DNA from: Modestobacter sp. L9-4
GTDB lineage: Bacteria > Actinomycetota > Actinomycetes > Mycobacteriales > Geodermatophilaceae
NCBI RefSeq assembly: GCF_019112525.1
Contig: NZ_CP077800.1
Coordinates: 2,542,001 to 2,606,000, forward strand
Length of the DNA stretch: 64,000 nt
Direction: 5' to 3'
Position numbers and translations under genes: made by a program. The notes under the pieces were generated by a model, which was given only the letters and a program-made list of their open reading frames with translations, was not told where the DNA came from and did not search any database. Positions 51,888 to 61,748 of this stretch are shown piece by piece (within the stretch, counting starts at the first letter, position 1; the number at the start of each line of letters is the position of its first letter).

Positions 51888-52115
51888 GCCGGCCCCCGTG
51901 TCTGCCCTGTTCACTTGGCCGGACCCTAGTTCTGAGCGGGGGGTGCGGACAGGTCTCCGGTGGCCGTCCCACCCGTGCGGGGTGGGTCTTCGTTGCCTCG
52001 GCGGGCGACCTGCCTCCCAGGGGTGGGGTCGCTGGCGTGGCACCGTGCTGCTCTCCTACCGTGCTCCTGTGCGGTGGGCGCTCGCCCGTCAGCTGAACGG
52101 GAGAGAGTGGCGTCC

Positions 52116-53435
52116 ATGAAGATCTCGGTCATCGGTTGCGGCTACCTGGGTGCGGTCCACGCCGCCTCCATGGCCGAGCTCGGGCACGACGTGGTGGGCA
52201 TCGACGTCGACCGCGCGAAGATCGAGTCGCTGCAGAACGCCAAGGCCCCGTTCTACGAGCCCGGGTTCGAGGAGCTGCTCGGCACCTCGCTGGCCTCGGG
52301 CCGGCTGCGCTTCAGTGCCGACATGGCCGACGCGCGCGACGCCGTCGTCCACTTCCTCTGCGTGGGCACCCCGCAGAAGCGCGGCGAGTACGCCGCCGAC
52401 CTGCGCTACGTGGAGTCGGCCGTGGAGTCGCTGCTCGAGGCGCTCAAGCCCGGCGACCTGGTGGCCGGCAAGTCGACGGTCCCCGTCGGTACTGCGGCGC
52501 GGTTGGCGGAGCTGGTCGAGGGCAAGGTGCCGGGCGCGATGCTCGCCTGGAACCCGGAGTTCCTCCGCGAGGGGTTCGCCGTCGAGGACACCCTGCACCC
52601 GGACCGGCTGGTCTACGGCATCGCCGCCGGCCCCGACGGCGAGCGGGCCCGCGCGATCCTCGACGAGGTCTACAGCTCCATCGTCAGCGCCGGCACCCCG
52701 CAGGTGGTCACCGACTACGCGACCGCGGAGATGGTGAAGACCGCGGCCAACTCCTTCCTGGCCACGAAGATCTCCTTCATCAACGCGATGGCCGAGCTGT
52801 GCGAGGCCACCGGCGCCGACGTCAAGCAGCTCGCCGACGCCATCGGCCACGACGACCGGATCGGGCGGAAGTTCCTCAACGCCGGCCTCGGCTTCGGCGG
52901 CGGGTGTCTGCCCAAGGACATCCGCGCGTTCATGGCCCGCGCCGGGGAACTCGGTGCCGACCAGGCGCTGACGTTCCTGCGCGAGGTCGACAACATCAAC
53001 ATGCGCCGCCGCATCCGGATGGTCGACCTGGCCCGCGAGGTCTGCGACGGCTCGCTCCTGGGCAAGCGGGTGGCGGTGCTGGGGGCTGCGTTCAAGCCCA
53101 ACAGCGACGACATCCGCGACTCTCCCGCGCTGAACGTCGCCGCGCAGCTGCAGCTGCAGGGTGCCGTCGTGCGGGTCACCGACCCCGCCGCTGGCGAGAA
53201 CATCCGGCGCAGCTGGTCCCAGCTCGAGGTCGTGGACACCCCCGAGGAGGCCGCCGAGCGCGCCGACGCCGTCCTGCTGCTCACCGAGTGGAAGCAGTAC
53301 CGCGAGCTCGACCCGGTCGCCTTCGGCAAGATCGTGTCCCAGAAGCGGGTGCTGGACGGGCGCAACGCCCTGGACATGGACAGCTGGGTCTCCGCCGGCT
53401 GGAGCTACCGCGCCCTCGGCCGTCGCGCTGGTTGA
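52116..53435 (+). CDS. ugd: UDP-glucose 6-dehydrogenase
   Basis: A 439-residue enzyme that oxidises UDP-glucose to UDP-glucuronate with two NAD+. The NAD-binding motif VIGCGYLGAVH is at the N-terminus, WNPEFLREGFAVEDTLHPDR near 148, and KTAANSFLATKISFINAMAEL near 208. The catalytic cysteine is in FGGGCLPKDIRAFM near 264. The C-terminal domain includes GAAFKPNSDDIRDSPAL. The length is normal. GGGAGAGAG precedes the start. It supplies UDP-glucuronate (and so xylose or galacturonate) to the adjoining polysaccharide loci. Confidence 0.95.
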   Translation: MKISVIGCGYLGAVHAASMAELGHDVVGIDVDRAKIESLQNAKAPFYEPGFEELLGTSLASGRLRFSADMADARDAVVHFLCVGTPQKRGEYAADLRYVESAVESLLEALKPGDLVAGKSTVPVGTAARLAELVEGKVPGAMLAWNPEFLREGFAVEDTLHPDRLVYGIAAGPDGERARAILDEVYSSIVSAGTPQVVTDYATAEMVKTAANSFLATKISFINAMAELCEATGADVKQLADAIGHDDRIGRKFLNAGLGFGGGCLPKDIRAFMARAGELGADQALTFLREVDNINMRRRIRMVDLAREVCDGSLLGKRVAVLGAAFKPNSDDIRDSPALNVAAQLQLQGAVVRVTDPAAGENIRRSWSQLEVVDTPEEAAERADAVLLLTEWKQYRELDPVAFGKIVSQKRVLDGRNALDMDSWVSAGWSYRALGRRAG

Positions 53436-53484
53436 TCAGGAGCGCCTGCCCCAGCAGTACCCGGCGCGGCGATACGGTCCCGGG

Positions 53485-53712
53485 ATGTTCCGTTGGGCGG
53501 GTGCGCTGCTGGCGGTCGGAGCGCTGTCCGTGTTCGCCGTCCTGCTGCTGACCGGCGATTACATCCGCGAGGGGCCGGTGCTGGTGACGCTGAGCGCGAC
53601 CCACGGCATCCACCGCGGTGACCTGGGCGTCGTCGCGGTCTGGGCGCTCGGTGTGATCGGCGTGCTGGTGGGCGTCCTCAGTCCGCGCCGCGGAGCGCAC
53701 GACCCGAGCTGA
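53485..53712 (+). CDS. Small membrane protein, two helices
   Basis: A 75-residue protein starting MFRWAGALLAVGALSVFAVLLL. It has two hydrophobic helices separated by a polar stretch with TLSATHGIHRGDLG and a short basic tail. It lies 50 nt after ugd on the same strand. No family was recognised. Confidence 0.65.
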   Translation: MFRWAGALLAVGALSVFAVLLLTGDYIREGPVLVTLSATHGIHRGDLGVVAVWALGVIGVLVGVLSPRRGAHDPS

Positions 53713-53780
53713 CTGATCAGCCGCCGCCGGCCGGTCGAGGAACTGGTCGATCGCAGGGTTGACCGTCCAGTGGCCGGGAT

Positions 53781-53960
53781 ATGACCTGCGTCATGTTCCT
53801 GCTGCTGATGCTCGCCTGGTTCGTGCTCGGTGCCGCCACCATGGTCGTGGTGGCCGCCCTCGGCCGGGCCGGGCGCCTGCAGGACGAGCGGCGCGCAGCG
53901 GCGACCGGTCTCACGACCCAGACCACCGACCGCCGTCCGGTGGTCGCGCGAGCGGCCTGA
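53781..53960 (+). CDS. Small single-helix membrane protein, 59 aa
   Basis: A short frame from an ATG at 53781: MTCVMFLLLMLAWFVLGAAT gives one strong hydrophobic helix. It is followed by a basic and polar cytoplasmic tail ending VVARAA. It follows the other small membrane gene on the same strand by about 70 nt. There is no clear ribosome-binding site (GGGAT only), so support is moderate. Confidence 0.45.
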   Translation: MTCVMFLLLMLAWFVLGAATMVVVAALGRAGRLQDERRAAATGLTTQTTDRRPVVARAA

Positions 53961-54271
53961 GGCCGCAGCCCGCCGGGCAGGGTGGCGGGCGGCACACGAA
54001 CGGGTGAACTACCTCGTTGTGCTCACCAACTGTGCCATGGACTTCCTCACAACTCCGTGGTCTGCTGAGGGCGTCCGGCTGAGGGTCCCCTGACCTGAGC
54101 CGGACGAAAGCGCTGGTCGGGCCGGTCGTCTCGCCGGTATCGGCGGTGTGGTCTGCGCTCGGCCGCCGGGCCGGACGAAGATCATCTGCGACGCAGGCGC
54201 CGAGATCGGATGTCAGACTGCCTGCTGTGAGGGGCGAGCCGGTCAGCAGCGACCGGGGACCGGAGGTGCAG
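53961..54271. other. Leader region of the acyltransferase gene
   Basis: About 310 nt with no separate gene seen. The AT-richer stretch near 54000-54060 is the likely promoter area. In-frame alternative starts for the acyltransferase (54146, 54227) lie inside it. Confidence 0.4.
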
Positions 54272-55330
54272 GTGTCGGCGACCCCCGAGCTGGGCCCGGC
54301 CGACGTCATCCCCAAGCCCCGTCGTCGCTTCTTCCCGCACATCCACCGGCTGCGCGGCATCGCGATCATCGGCGTGGTCTCGATCCACGTCATCTCCGTG
54401 CTGGGCCTGCCGCTGCCCGTCTGGGCCGAGGTGCCCTACGACGTGGTGTTCGGCGAGGGCAGCCCGATCTTCCTGATGATCAGCGGCTTCCTCTTCCGCG
54501 AGGGCCTAGCCAAGTACGCCTACCCGCGGTTCATCGACCGCAAGGTCAGGAACGTCCTGATCCCGTACCTGGTGGTCTCGATCCCGGCACTCGTGATCTA
54601 CCTCGGCGGCTTCAAGACCAGCCACCCCTGGCTGTCCGAGGACTTCTTCGACCGCAACCCCGTCGTCCAGACGGTCGTGCTGCTGGTCACCGGCGCGCAC
54701 CTGGGCCCGCTGTGGTTCATCCCGATGATCCTGCTCTTCTTCATCGTCTCGCCGGTCTTCGTCTACATGGACCGGCACCCGCGCACCTACCTGGTGCTGC
54801 CGCTGCTGTTCGTCGTCACGGTGCTGGTGCCGCGCCCGTACGAGAACAGCGACCCGATCCAGTCGTTCGTGCACTTCTTGTCGCTGTTCGTGCTCGGCAT
54901 GTGGCTCGCCCGCAACCACGACCGGCTCATCGACTGGTACCAGCAGCGCCGCGCCACCGTGCTCGGTCTCGGGCTGGTCCTGGTCGTCGTGCTCGCCGTC
55001 ATCGCCCTCGACGTCCCCTCCGTCGACAGCCTCATGCGCGGGGCCTTCGGCACGCTCCTGGTGTTCGTGCTCTACACCTGGCGCGACCTCGGCCGGCCCG
55101 GCATCTGGCTGGACAAGCTGGGCGAGGCGAGCTTCCCGGTCTTCTTCCTGCACGGGTACCCCGTGGCCGTGCTCCGGGCGCTGGTGCCCGAGGACGTGGC
55201 GATCGGGCCGTGGACCTGGCTGGCCCTGTGGCTGCCGCTCACCTTCGGCATCGCCGCCGGCACCGCCGCCTTCGCCTTCGCCGTCCGGCGACTGCTGGGC
55301 AAGCGCTCGCGCTACCTCGTCGGGCTCTGA
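54272..55330 (+). CDS. Acyltransferase family 3 membrane protein
   Basis: A 352-residue polytopic acyltransferase with about 10 hydrophobic segments. It starts with the family signature HIHRLRGIAIIGVVSIHV, which carries the catalytic His and the Arg next to it, followed by FLMISGFLFREG. It should transfer acetyl or another acyl group onto a surface sugar at the membrane. The GTG at 54272 has GGAGG 5 nt upstream; a GTG at 54227 would add 15 residues. It opens the second polysaccharide locus. Confidence 0.85.
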   Translation: MSATPELGPADVIPKPRRRFFPHIHRLRGIAIIGVVSIHVISVLGLPLPVWAEVPYDVVFGEGSPIFLMISGFLFREGLAKYAYPRFIDRKVRNVLIPYLVVSIPALVIYLGGFKTSHPWLSEDFFDRNPVVQTVVLLVTGAHLGPLWFIPMILLFFIVSPVFVYMDRHPRTYLVLPLLFVVTVLVPRPYENSDPIQSFVHFLSLFVLGMWLARNHDRLIDWYQQRRATVLGLGLVLVVVLAVIALDVPSVDSLMRGAFGTLLVFVLYTWRDLGRPGIWLDKLGEASFPVFFLHGYPVAVLRALVPEDVAIGPWTWLALWLPLTFGIAAGTAAFAFAVRRLLGKRSRYLVGL

Positions 55331-55545
55331 CCGGCGGCTGAACCGCTGGCAGCGGCGGGGACGAACACCCTCCGACACGACCCGCGGAGTGCCACGACGC
55401 ACACCCGATCGGGTTACTCAGCGTGGCGTTCGTGACCTACCGTGATGCAGGACGAGGCCAGGTCACCGCCGTCCGAGCTCCACCGTCCACCTGTGCACCG
55501 CGGGTGTTGCACCGCACGCCCCCACCGATGTGCAGGAGGACCCGC

Positions 55546-57282
55546 ATGAGCACGCGCCTGGCCGTAGAGCCCCGCGTCGCCGCGTCCCGTCCCGGACGCG
55601 AGGCCACCGTGGTCGGCGCCGTCGTCGGCGTGCTCTACCTGCTCACCCTGTCGGGCAACCACATCGAGGCCGAGGACGGGCTCCGCTACGTCAACGACGT
55701 GATCAGCGGCGACCCGGCGCGCATCTCCTTCCCGTACCACATCGCCTACGGCTGGGTCGCCCACACGGTGCTCTGGCTGCTGGGCCTCGTCGGCCTGGAC
55801 GGCGACCCGCTCGTGGTCATGGAGGTGCTCAACAGCATCGCCGGCGCGGTGGGCGTCGCCCTGCTCTGGCTGCTCGTCCGCCGGGTGGTCCCCGGCCCCG
55901 GCAGCCGGCTGGCCGCCGCCGCGGCCTGCGGGCTGACCGCCTTCGCCTACGGCTACTGGTGGTACAGCGTCGAGGTCGAGGTCTACCTTCTCTCCACGCT
56001 CGTGCTCATCGCGTCGCTGATGCTCGCCCAGCGGGCCGCCCGCACCGGCACGGCCGGCGCCTTCGCCCTGCTCGGCGCCGCCCACGGGCTGGCGGTCCTC
56101 GGGCACATCACCAACGTGCTCGTGGCCTTCGTCGCCCTGGCCGCGCTGCTGGTCGTCCGCCGGCTGGTGCCCGGACGCGCCGTCGTCCGGGCCGCGCTGG
56201 CCTACGCCGCGGCCGCGCTCGCCGTCGTGGTGCCCGCCTACGCCTGGGCGATGCTCGGCGCCGGGCTCACCGGCCGGCAGGAGATCGTCGCCTGGTTCGA
56301 CGACTACCCGTCGATGGGGGAGTGGGGCAACGCCACCGCCGAGTCGCTGCCCAAGGCCGCCTTCGGCGCCGGGCGCGCCCTGGTCGGCGGCCACTTCGGC
56401 TTCTCCTTCTCCGCCGTCCAGGACCTGCTGGTCAAGGCGCTGCCCGACTCCGACCTCCGCGAGGAGGTCTACCTCGTCCGCGGTCTGTCGCCGGTGGTCG
56501 CCGTCCTGCTCTCGCTGCTGGCGCTCGTCGCCTTCGCCGGGGTCGCGGTGCTCGCGCTCCGCTGGCTGCGCCGCCCCGACCTGCCGGCCGACGCCCGCCT
56601 GCTGGCCCGGCTCTGCCTGGCCTGGTTCGTGCCGTTCGCGCTGTTCTTCACCTGGTGGGAGCCGGAGAACTCCGAGTTCTGGATCGCGACCTGGGTCCCG
56701 GTCGCGATCCTGCTGGCCCTCCCGCTCGCCGCCGCGCGCACGGCCGCGCCGGCCACGGACGAGGGGACGGACGAGGGGACGACGCCGACGCGCCGAACCG
56801 GCCGGGTCACCCTCGCCGTCACGCTGACCGCGCTGTTCGCCACCAACCTGCTCGGCAGCGTGCTGCCCCAGCACGACGACGGCGACGACTACTGGCGCGC
56901 CCGCTACACCTGGTACGAGCAGAACGCCGGGCCCCAGGACCTGATCCTGGCCGGGGACTACATCGGGGCGAACTACCTCGACTACTACACCCCGGCCCAG
57001 GTGCTGCGCACCGGCGCGGTGTTCGACGGGGCCACCGACGAGCAGGCGGTGCTCCGCCAGCTCGACCAGCTGATCCGGGACTCCGGGGCCACCCGGGTGC
57101 TGATCAGCTCCACGGTGTTCGAGCTGCCACCGGGTGCACCACAGGGCTGCCGGCCCGGGGGCGCCGAGGTCTGCCCGGTGCCGGTGCTCATGCAGGACCT
57201 GCTGCGGTCGGACACCGAGGTGGTCACCACGGCCGACCTCGGCGAGGTCGTCCGGCAGCTGGTCGGCCCGACCGCCCCCTGA
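55546..57282 (+). CDS. Polytopic glycosyltransferase-like protein (GT39/DUF2723-like)
   Basis: A 578-residue membrane protein from an ATG with GGAGG 7 nt upstream. An early external loop carries acidic residues (HIEAEDGLRYVNDV near residues 36-50), as in GT-C enzymes that use a polyprenyl-phosphate sugar. About ten helices follow, with a conserved-looking WWYSVEVEVYLL. The C-terminal 150 residues form a soluble external domain (YWRARYTWYEQNAGPQDLIL onward) with two Cys. It probably adds a sugar outside the membrane to a glycan or protein. The exact family is uncertain. Confidence 0.72.
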   Translation: MSTRLAVEPRVAASRPGREATVVGAVVGVLYLLTLSGNHIEAEDGLRYVNDVISGDPARISFPYHIAYGWVAHTVLWLLGLVGLDGDPLVVMEVLNSIAGAVGVALLWLLVRRVVPGPGSRLAAAAACGLTAFAYGYWWYSVEVEVYLLSTLVLIASLMLAQRAARTGTAGAFALLGAAHGLAVLGHITNVLVAFVALAALLVVRRLVPGRAVVRAALAYAAAALAVVVPAYAWAMLGAGLTGRQEIVAWFDDYPSMGEWGNATAESLPKAAFGAGRALVGGHFGFSFSAVQDLLVKALPDSDLREEVYLVRGLSPVVAVLLSLLALVAFAGVAVLALRWLRRPDLPADARLLARLCLAWFVPFALFFTWWEPENSEFWIATWVPVAILLALPLAAARTAAPATDEGTDEGTTPTRRTGRVTLAVTLTALFATNLLGSVLPQHDDGDDYWRARYTWYEQNAGPQDLILAGDYIGANYLDYYTPAQVLRTGAVFDGATDEQAVLRQLDQLIRDSGATRVLISSTVFELPPGAPQGCRPGGAEVCPVPVLMQDLLRSDTEVVTTADLGEVVRQLVGPTAP

Positions 57283-57481
57283 GCCCTCCCCACCGCGGAC
57301 CGGACCACCCCGGGACGGGCCGCGGGAGGGGTGCCAGGACGCACGACGCAGGGGCACACCGTGCCCATGCACACACACCCGACCGGGTGAGCGCAGGCCT
57401 TTCGGACGCCTCTGCTCACCTACCATCCAACATGTCTCATGCGGGCTCAGCCCCGCTCACGAGCGAGGAGGACGCACACGC

Positions 57482-58969
57482 ATGGACGTCAGGACGTTCG
57501 AGGACGAGGGCGTGACCGCGCCGGCCACCGGCCGCCGCAACCGCCCCACGGTGGCCGACCGGGCCGAGACGTGGCCGGGGCCGGCCGCTCCGCTGCCCTG
57601 GCTGGGCACGCTCGCCCTCACCGGTGCCGTGATCGGCGCCGTCCTGGGGTCCGTGCTGGGTGCTGGTGGTGACAAGTCCGTCGCCGTCTCCGCCTCCGTC
57701 GAGGTCGTGCCGGACGCGCAGGCCCTCAGCGGCCCGCTCACCACGGCCGCCCCGGGCACCGACAACGACGCGTTCGTCGCCCGCGAGCTCTCCTGGCTCA
57801 CCTCCCAGGTCAACCGCCAGGACGACGCCACCGACTCCCCGGCCGTGCTCGCGGTCACCCGGGTCGGCACCTCCGACGTGCTGCAGCTGAGCGCCACCGC
57901 ACCGGAGGAGGCCGACGCCACCGCCGCCGTGCAGACGCTGCTCGACAGCTACGTCACCCGCCGCCAGGACGACGCCCGCAACGCCGTCGAGGGCGAGCTC
58001 ACCGCCGTGCAGCAGCGCATCGAGGACACCGGCGTGCCGGTGGTCGCCGCGAGCGCACAGTCCCAGGAGCTCACCCGCCTGCTCGGGCAGCAGAGCGACC
58101 TGCAGGTCGCCGCCGCCCGCGTGCCCGGCGTCGTGCCGGTGCTCCAGGCACCGGCCGTCGACGAGCCCACCGGCGGCTCGAGCACCCTGCTCTACGGCAT
58201 CCTCGGTGCGGTCGTCGGCGCCGTCCTCGCGCTCGCCGCCGGTGCCATCTGGCGTGCCCTGTCCCCCCGCATGTTCGACTCCCGGCTGCTGCTGGCCGCC
58301 GGCGTCCGCGTGCTGCTGCCCCGGCTGCCCGCCGGCCGCATCCGCGCCCGCCGCGCCACGCTGCCCACCGGCCGCCCCTCCGACGACGCGCTGACCGCCG
58401 CCCGGCTGCTCCTGCCGCAGGTGGTCGACGTGAGCGCCGGCCCGCAGTCGCTGCTCGTCGTCGGCGCCGACGACCGCGCCGGTGCCCCCCAGGTCGCCGC
58501 CCAGCTCGCCTGGGCCCTCGCCGAGGACGGCGTCCCGGTCACGCTGGTCGCCTCCGCCACCGCCGGCATCCCCGAGGGGGAGGCCACCGTCAGCCCGGCC
58601 TTCGCCACCCTCGGCGTCCCGGCCGGCACCGACCCCGCCGAGCTCGTCGCGGCCGTGGGCCGGGAGCTCGGCCAGGGCCGGCACGTGCTGCTGCACGCCC
58701 CGACCTTCGGCGCCGGGCTCGCCTCCTCCGCGCTCGCCCTGCACCCCGGCGGCGTCCTCGTCGTCGTCGGTGAGGGCATCTCCACCCTGGAGCGGGCGCT
58801 GGGCGCCGTGCGCACCGTCGAGGCAGCGACCTCGACCCGGCTGGCCGGCGTAGCCGTCACCTCCACCGGCCGGGCCGGTGGCACGGGCAAGCCCGACGCC
58901 GCCCCGCAGCTCACCCCGGCCCAGGAGCGGTCGGCCAGCCGCCACGCCGCCGTCCACAGCGAGGTCTGA
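57482..58969 (+). CDS. Wzz-type co-polymerase with pseudo-BY-kinase domain (second locus)
   Basis: A 495-residue protein with GAGGAGG upstream of its ATG. The first membrane helix lies near 42-60. An extracellular region with a coiled middle (LTAVQQRIEDTG and beyond) is closed by a second helix near 240-260. The C-terminal 200 residues follow the BY-kinase fold. However, the Walker A position reads VVGADDRAGAPQVAAQLAWALAE with no GK[ST], and the Walker A' strand is VPVTLVASATAG rather than a D-containing one. It should set chain length without kinase activity. It is the counterpart of the protein at 39341-40678. Confidence 0.83.
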   Translation: MDVRTFEDEGVTAPATGRRNRPTVADRAETWPGPAAPLPWLGTLALTGAVIGAVLGSVLGAGGDKSVAVSASVEVVPDAQALSGPLTTAAPGTDNDAFVARELSWLTSQVNRQDDATDSPAVLAVTRVGTSDVLQLSATAPEEADATAAVQTLLDSYVTRRQDDARNAVEGELTAVQQRIEDTGVPVVAASAQSQELTRLLGQQSDLQVAAARVPGVVPVLQAPAVDEPTGGSSTLLYGILGAVVGAVLALAAGAIWRALSPRMFDSRLLLAAGVRVLLPRLPAGRIRARRATLPTGRPSDDALTAARLLLPQVVDVSAGPQSLLVVGADDRAGAPQVAAQLAWALAEDGVPVTLVASATAGIPEGEATVSPAFATLGVPAGTDPAELVAAVGRELGQGRHVLLHAPTFGAGLASSALALHPGGVLVVVGEGISTLERALGAVRTVEAATSTRLAGVAVTSTGRAGGTGKPDAAPQLTPAQERSASRHAAVHSEV

Positions 58970-58971
58970 TC

Positions 58972-60411
58972 TTGGGGGCCCACACGGCGGCGACGGACAA
59001 GGTGCAGCCGGAGGAGACCCAGGAGGTCCGGCGCAGCTTCGGCCTGCGGATGGTCGTCGCCGTGCTGGGCCTGGTGGCCACGCTGCTCACCTCGGTGCTC
59101 GCCGTCCGGGTGCTCGACGTCCGGTCGGCCGCCGCCTTCCTCGGCGTGCTCGCCGCGCTGATGCTCGGCCCGGCCATCGGCCGGCTCGGCCTGGGGCAGA
59201 ACGCCATCCGCGCGGTCGCCGCCGCGACCTCGCCCGCCGAGGTCGCCACCCAGGTGGTCGCCCACCTGCGCGCGGTCACCATCCTGTCGGTGCTCACCTC
59301 GCCGCTGGTGGCCTGGCTGGCCACCGCCGTGGTCACCGAGCAGCGCGTCCTGGTGGTCGCCCTGGTCTCGGCGATGATCGTGCTGGAGACCATCCGGCTC
59401 ACCGTCAGCGACGTCTACGCCGCCACCGGGCACATCCGCTGGTCGGTCGCCGGCACGCACCACAGCCGGTCGATCATCGCGCTGCTGGTGCTCGCCGTCG
59501 TCGTCCTCGTGCAGGACACCACCACGCTGGTCACCCTGCTCACCGTCTACGCGGCCGTCTCCCTCGGCCTGCTGCTGGTCGTCGCCGTGCGGCTGCCGGT
59601 GCGCGGGCAGGCCGCCCGCACCGGCCGCTGGTGGGTGCCGATGCTGGCCGCCGTCATCGCCGGCGCCCAGCTGTTCGCCGTCGAGCTCGGCGCCTTCCTG
59701 GTCGGCCGCGCCAACGTCTGGCTCGCCGGCTGGGCCTTCACCGACCAGGACGCGCTGCTCTACTCCACCGCCAGCGTGCTGGCGATGCAGGTGACCGTGC
59801 TCGAGGGCCTGGCCAACATCGCCCTCACCCCCGTCGCCGCCCGGCTGTGGGCCGAGGGGCGCCGCGACCGCGTGTTCGCCCTGCTGCGGGCCAGCGCCAC
59901 CGTCAGCACCCTGGTCACCCTCGCGCTCGTCGCCGGGGTCTGGCTGCTCGCGCCGGAGGTGCTGTCGATCTACGGCGACGGCCTCGACGGCGCCGCCGTC
60001 TACCTCTCGGTGCTGGCCACCGGCGGCCTGGGCATGTCGGTGTTCGGCTCCTGCGCCGTGCTGCTCGTGGTCACCGGCAAGGGCCGCGCCGCCGCCGCCG
60101 CGGTGGGCGTCTCCGTGCTCATCGCCACCCCGGTCGCCGTCCTGGCCGCCCTGTTCGGCGGCCCGATGCAGCTGGCGCTGGCCGGCGCCGCGGGCACGAT
60201 GCTGCTCTTCGCCTCCTACGCCGTGGCCTGCCACCTCGCGCTGGGCCGCGCCCCGCTGCCGACGCTGCGCATCAAGCAGAGCCTGCTGGTGCTGGCCGGC
60301 CGTGGCCCCGCCGAGGACGACGCCCCGGTCGAGGTGCCCGACGCCGCCCTCGCCGCGGCCGAGAGCCCCGGGGTCACCGCCGCCGGCACGATCGCCGGGG
60401 GTGCCGCCTGA
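58972..60411 (+). CDS. Polysaccharide flippase (Wzx-like), second locus
   Basis: A 479-residue protein with about 14 hydrophobic segments, typical of the MOP-superfamily polysaccharide transporters. The likely start is a TTG at 58972 with GAGGT 6 nt upstream, only 2 nt after the preceding stop; no other good start exists before the first helix. The C-terminal 40 residues are hydrophilic. It should export the lipid-linked repeat of the second locus. The next gene overlaps its stop. Confidence 0.85.
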   Translation: MGAHTAATDKVQPEETQEVRRSFGLRMVVAVLGLVATLLTSVLAVRVLDVRSAAAFLGVLAALMLGPAIGRLGLGQNAIRAVAAATSPAEVATQVVAHLRAVTILSVLTSPLVAWLATAVVTEQRVLVVALVSAMIVLETIRLTVSDVYAATGHIRWSVAGTHHSRSIIALLVLAVVVLVQDTTTLVTLLTVYAAVSLGLLLVVAVRLPVRGQAARTGRWWVPMLAAVIAGAQLFAVELGAFLVGRANVWLAGWAFTDQDALLYSTASVLAMQVTVLEGLANIALTPVAARLWAEGRRDRVFALLRASATVSTLVTLALVAGVWLLAPEVLSIYGDGLDGAAVYLSVLATGGLGMSVFGSCAVLLVVTGKGRAAAAAVGVSVLIATPVAVLAALFGGPMQLALAGAAGTMLLFASYAVACHLALGRAPLPTLRIKQSLLVLAGRGPAEDDAPVEVPDAALAAAESPGVTAAGTIAGGAA

Positions 60412-61748
60412 TGAGCAGCGGCATCAAGGCCCCCGAGATCACCTCCGTGACGCTGCGCCGCCCCACCCGGCAGGGCGCGTCCGGCGTCTGGTGGCTGTCG
60501 CCGATCGCGCTCATCGGCCTGGTGGCGCTGCCCACCACCTGGCTGGCGCTGGCCATCACCGACGACCGCTACCGCTTCCTGTGGGGCACCCCGAAGTCGG
60601 TCACCGCCGAGTGGACCGTGAAGTTCACCATCGGGCTGCTGCTCTTCATCGCCGGTGCGGCCGTGCCCCTCGCGATGTCCCGCACCCGGGCGCCGGCCGC
60701 CTGGCCGGGGCTCTCGCGGCCGGACCTGGCGCTGATGTCCCGCGCGGCCACCGTGCTGTTCTGGCTGACCGTCGTCGGGTACGTGGGCTACGCCGTCAAC
60801 GCCGCCCGCGTCGGCCTGACGCTCAACGTCTTCTACACCGCGCTCACCACGCTGAACTTCTACGACGCCAACATCCGCGGCCGGCTGGGCACGGTGCCGG
60901 GCGTCACCACCTTCACGCAGTTCGGCGTCGCGTTCACGATCCTCGCCGGCCTCCTGCTCGCCGCCGGGGAGCCCCGCGCGAAGCACGTCCGCCGGCTGTC
61001 CATCGTGCTGTTCCTGGCGCTGCTGCGCGCGTTCTTCGTCTCCGAGCGGCTCGCGCTGCTGGAGCTGCTGGTGCCGCTGCTGGTCGTCGGGGTCTCGAGC
61101 ATGAGCCGCGACTCCACCGGCGCCCGCCGCGCGTCGTTCCTGCCGGCGGTCATCCTGCCGCTGGTCGTCGCCTTCTTCGGGGCGTTCGAGTACTCGCGCA
61201 GCTGGGTGTTCTACAAGGCGCAGGGCGGCAACAGCTTCCCGGCCTTCATCATCGAGCGCTTCGCCGGCTACTACGTCACCGCCTACAACAACGGCGTCAT
61301 CCGGCTGGAGCACCAGCCGAACGCCGCGCTGCCCTACGACCTCGTGCAGGCCTTCTGGACCGCGCCCGGCATCGGCAGCGCCAACCTGTTCCGCACGCTC
61401 ACCGGGCTGGACCAGGACGTGTCCTACACCGACGCGCTCACCAACTTCGGCAACCCGGAGTTCAACAACCAGGGCGGCGTGGTCAGCCCGTTCGTCGACC
61501 TGGGCACCGCCGGCGCGCTGGTGTTCTTCCTGCTCCTCGGCCTGGCCTGCGGCCTGCTCTACCGGTCGCTGCAGCAGGGCCGCATCTGGGGCCTGGTGCT
61601 CTACCCGCTGATGGTGCTCACCCTGCTCGAGATGCCCCGCTACATCTACCTGCCCCAGGGCCGCGCCGCGCCGGGCGTGATCGCCCTGGTGGTGGTCGCC
61701 CTGCTGGTGCACCGAGGACGACGACGACGGCTGGGAGCCACCCTGTGA
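60411..61748 (+). CDS. Oligosaccharide repeat-unit polymerase-like membrane protein
   Basis: A 445-residue protein with about 11 hydrophobic segments. A large loop between residues 265 and 355 contains ERFAGYYVTAYNNG and FNNQGGVVSPFVDLG, followed by a pair of helices. This arrangement matches Wzy-type polymerases. A stretch SERLALLELLVPLL lies before the loop. It is coupled to the flippase (overlap TGATG) and to the following GT4 (GTGA), consistent with a complete Wzx/Wzy unit. Confidence 0.83.
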   Translation: MSSGIKAPEITSVTLRRPTRQGASGVWWLSPIALIGLVALPTTWLALAITDDRYRFLWGTPKSVTAEWTVKFTIGLLLFIAGAAVPLAMSRTRAPAAWPGLSRPDLALMSRAATVLFWLTVVGYVGYAVNAARVGLTLNVFYTALTTLNFYDANIRGRLGTVPGVTTFTQFGVAFTILAGLLLAAGEPRAKHVRRLSIVLFLALLRAFFVSERLALLELLVPLLVVGVSSMSRDSTGARRASFLPAVILPLVVAFFGAFEYSRSWVFYKAQGGNSFPAFIIERFAGYYVTAYNNGVIRLEHQPNAALPYDLVQAFWTAPGIGSANLFRTLTGLDQDVSYTDALTNFGNPEFNNQGGVVSPFVDLGTAGALVFFLLLGLACGLLYRSLQQGRIWGLVLYPLMVLTLLEMPRYIYLPQGRAAPGVIALVVVALLVHRGRRRRLGATL

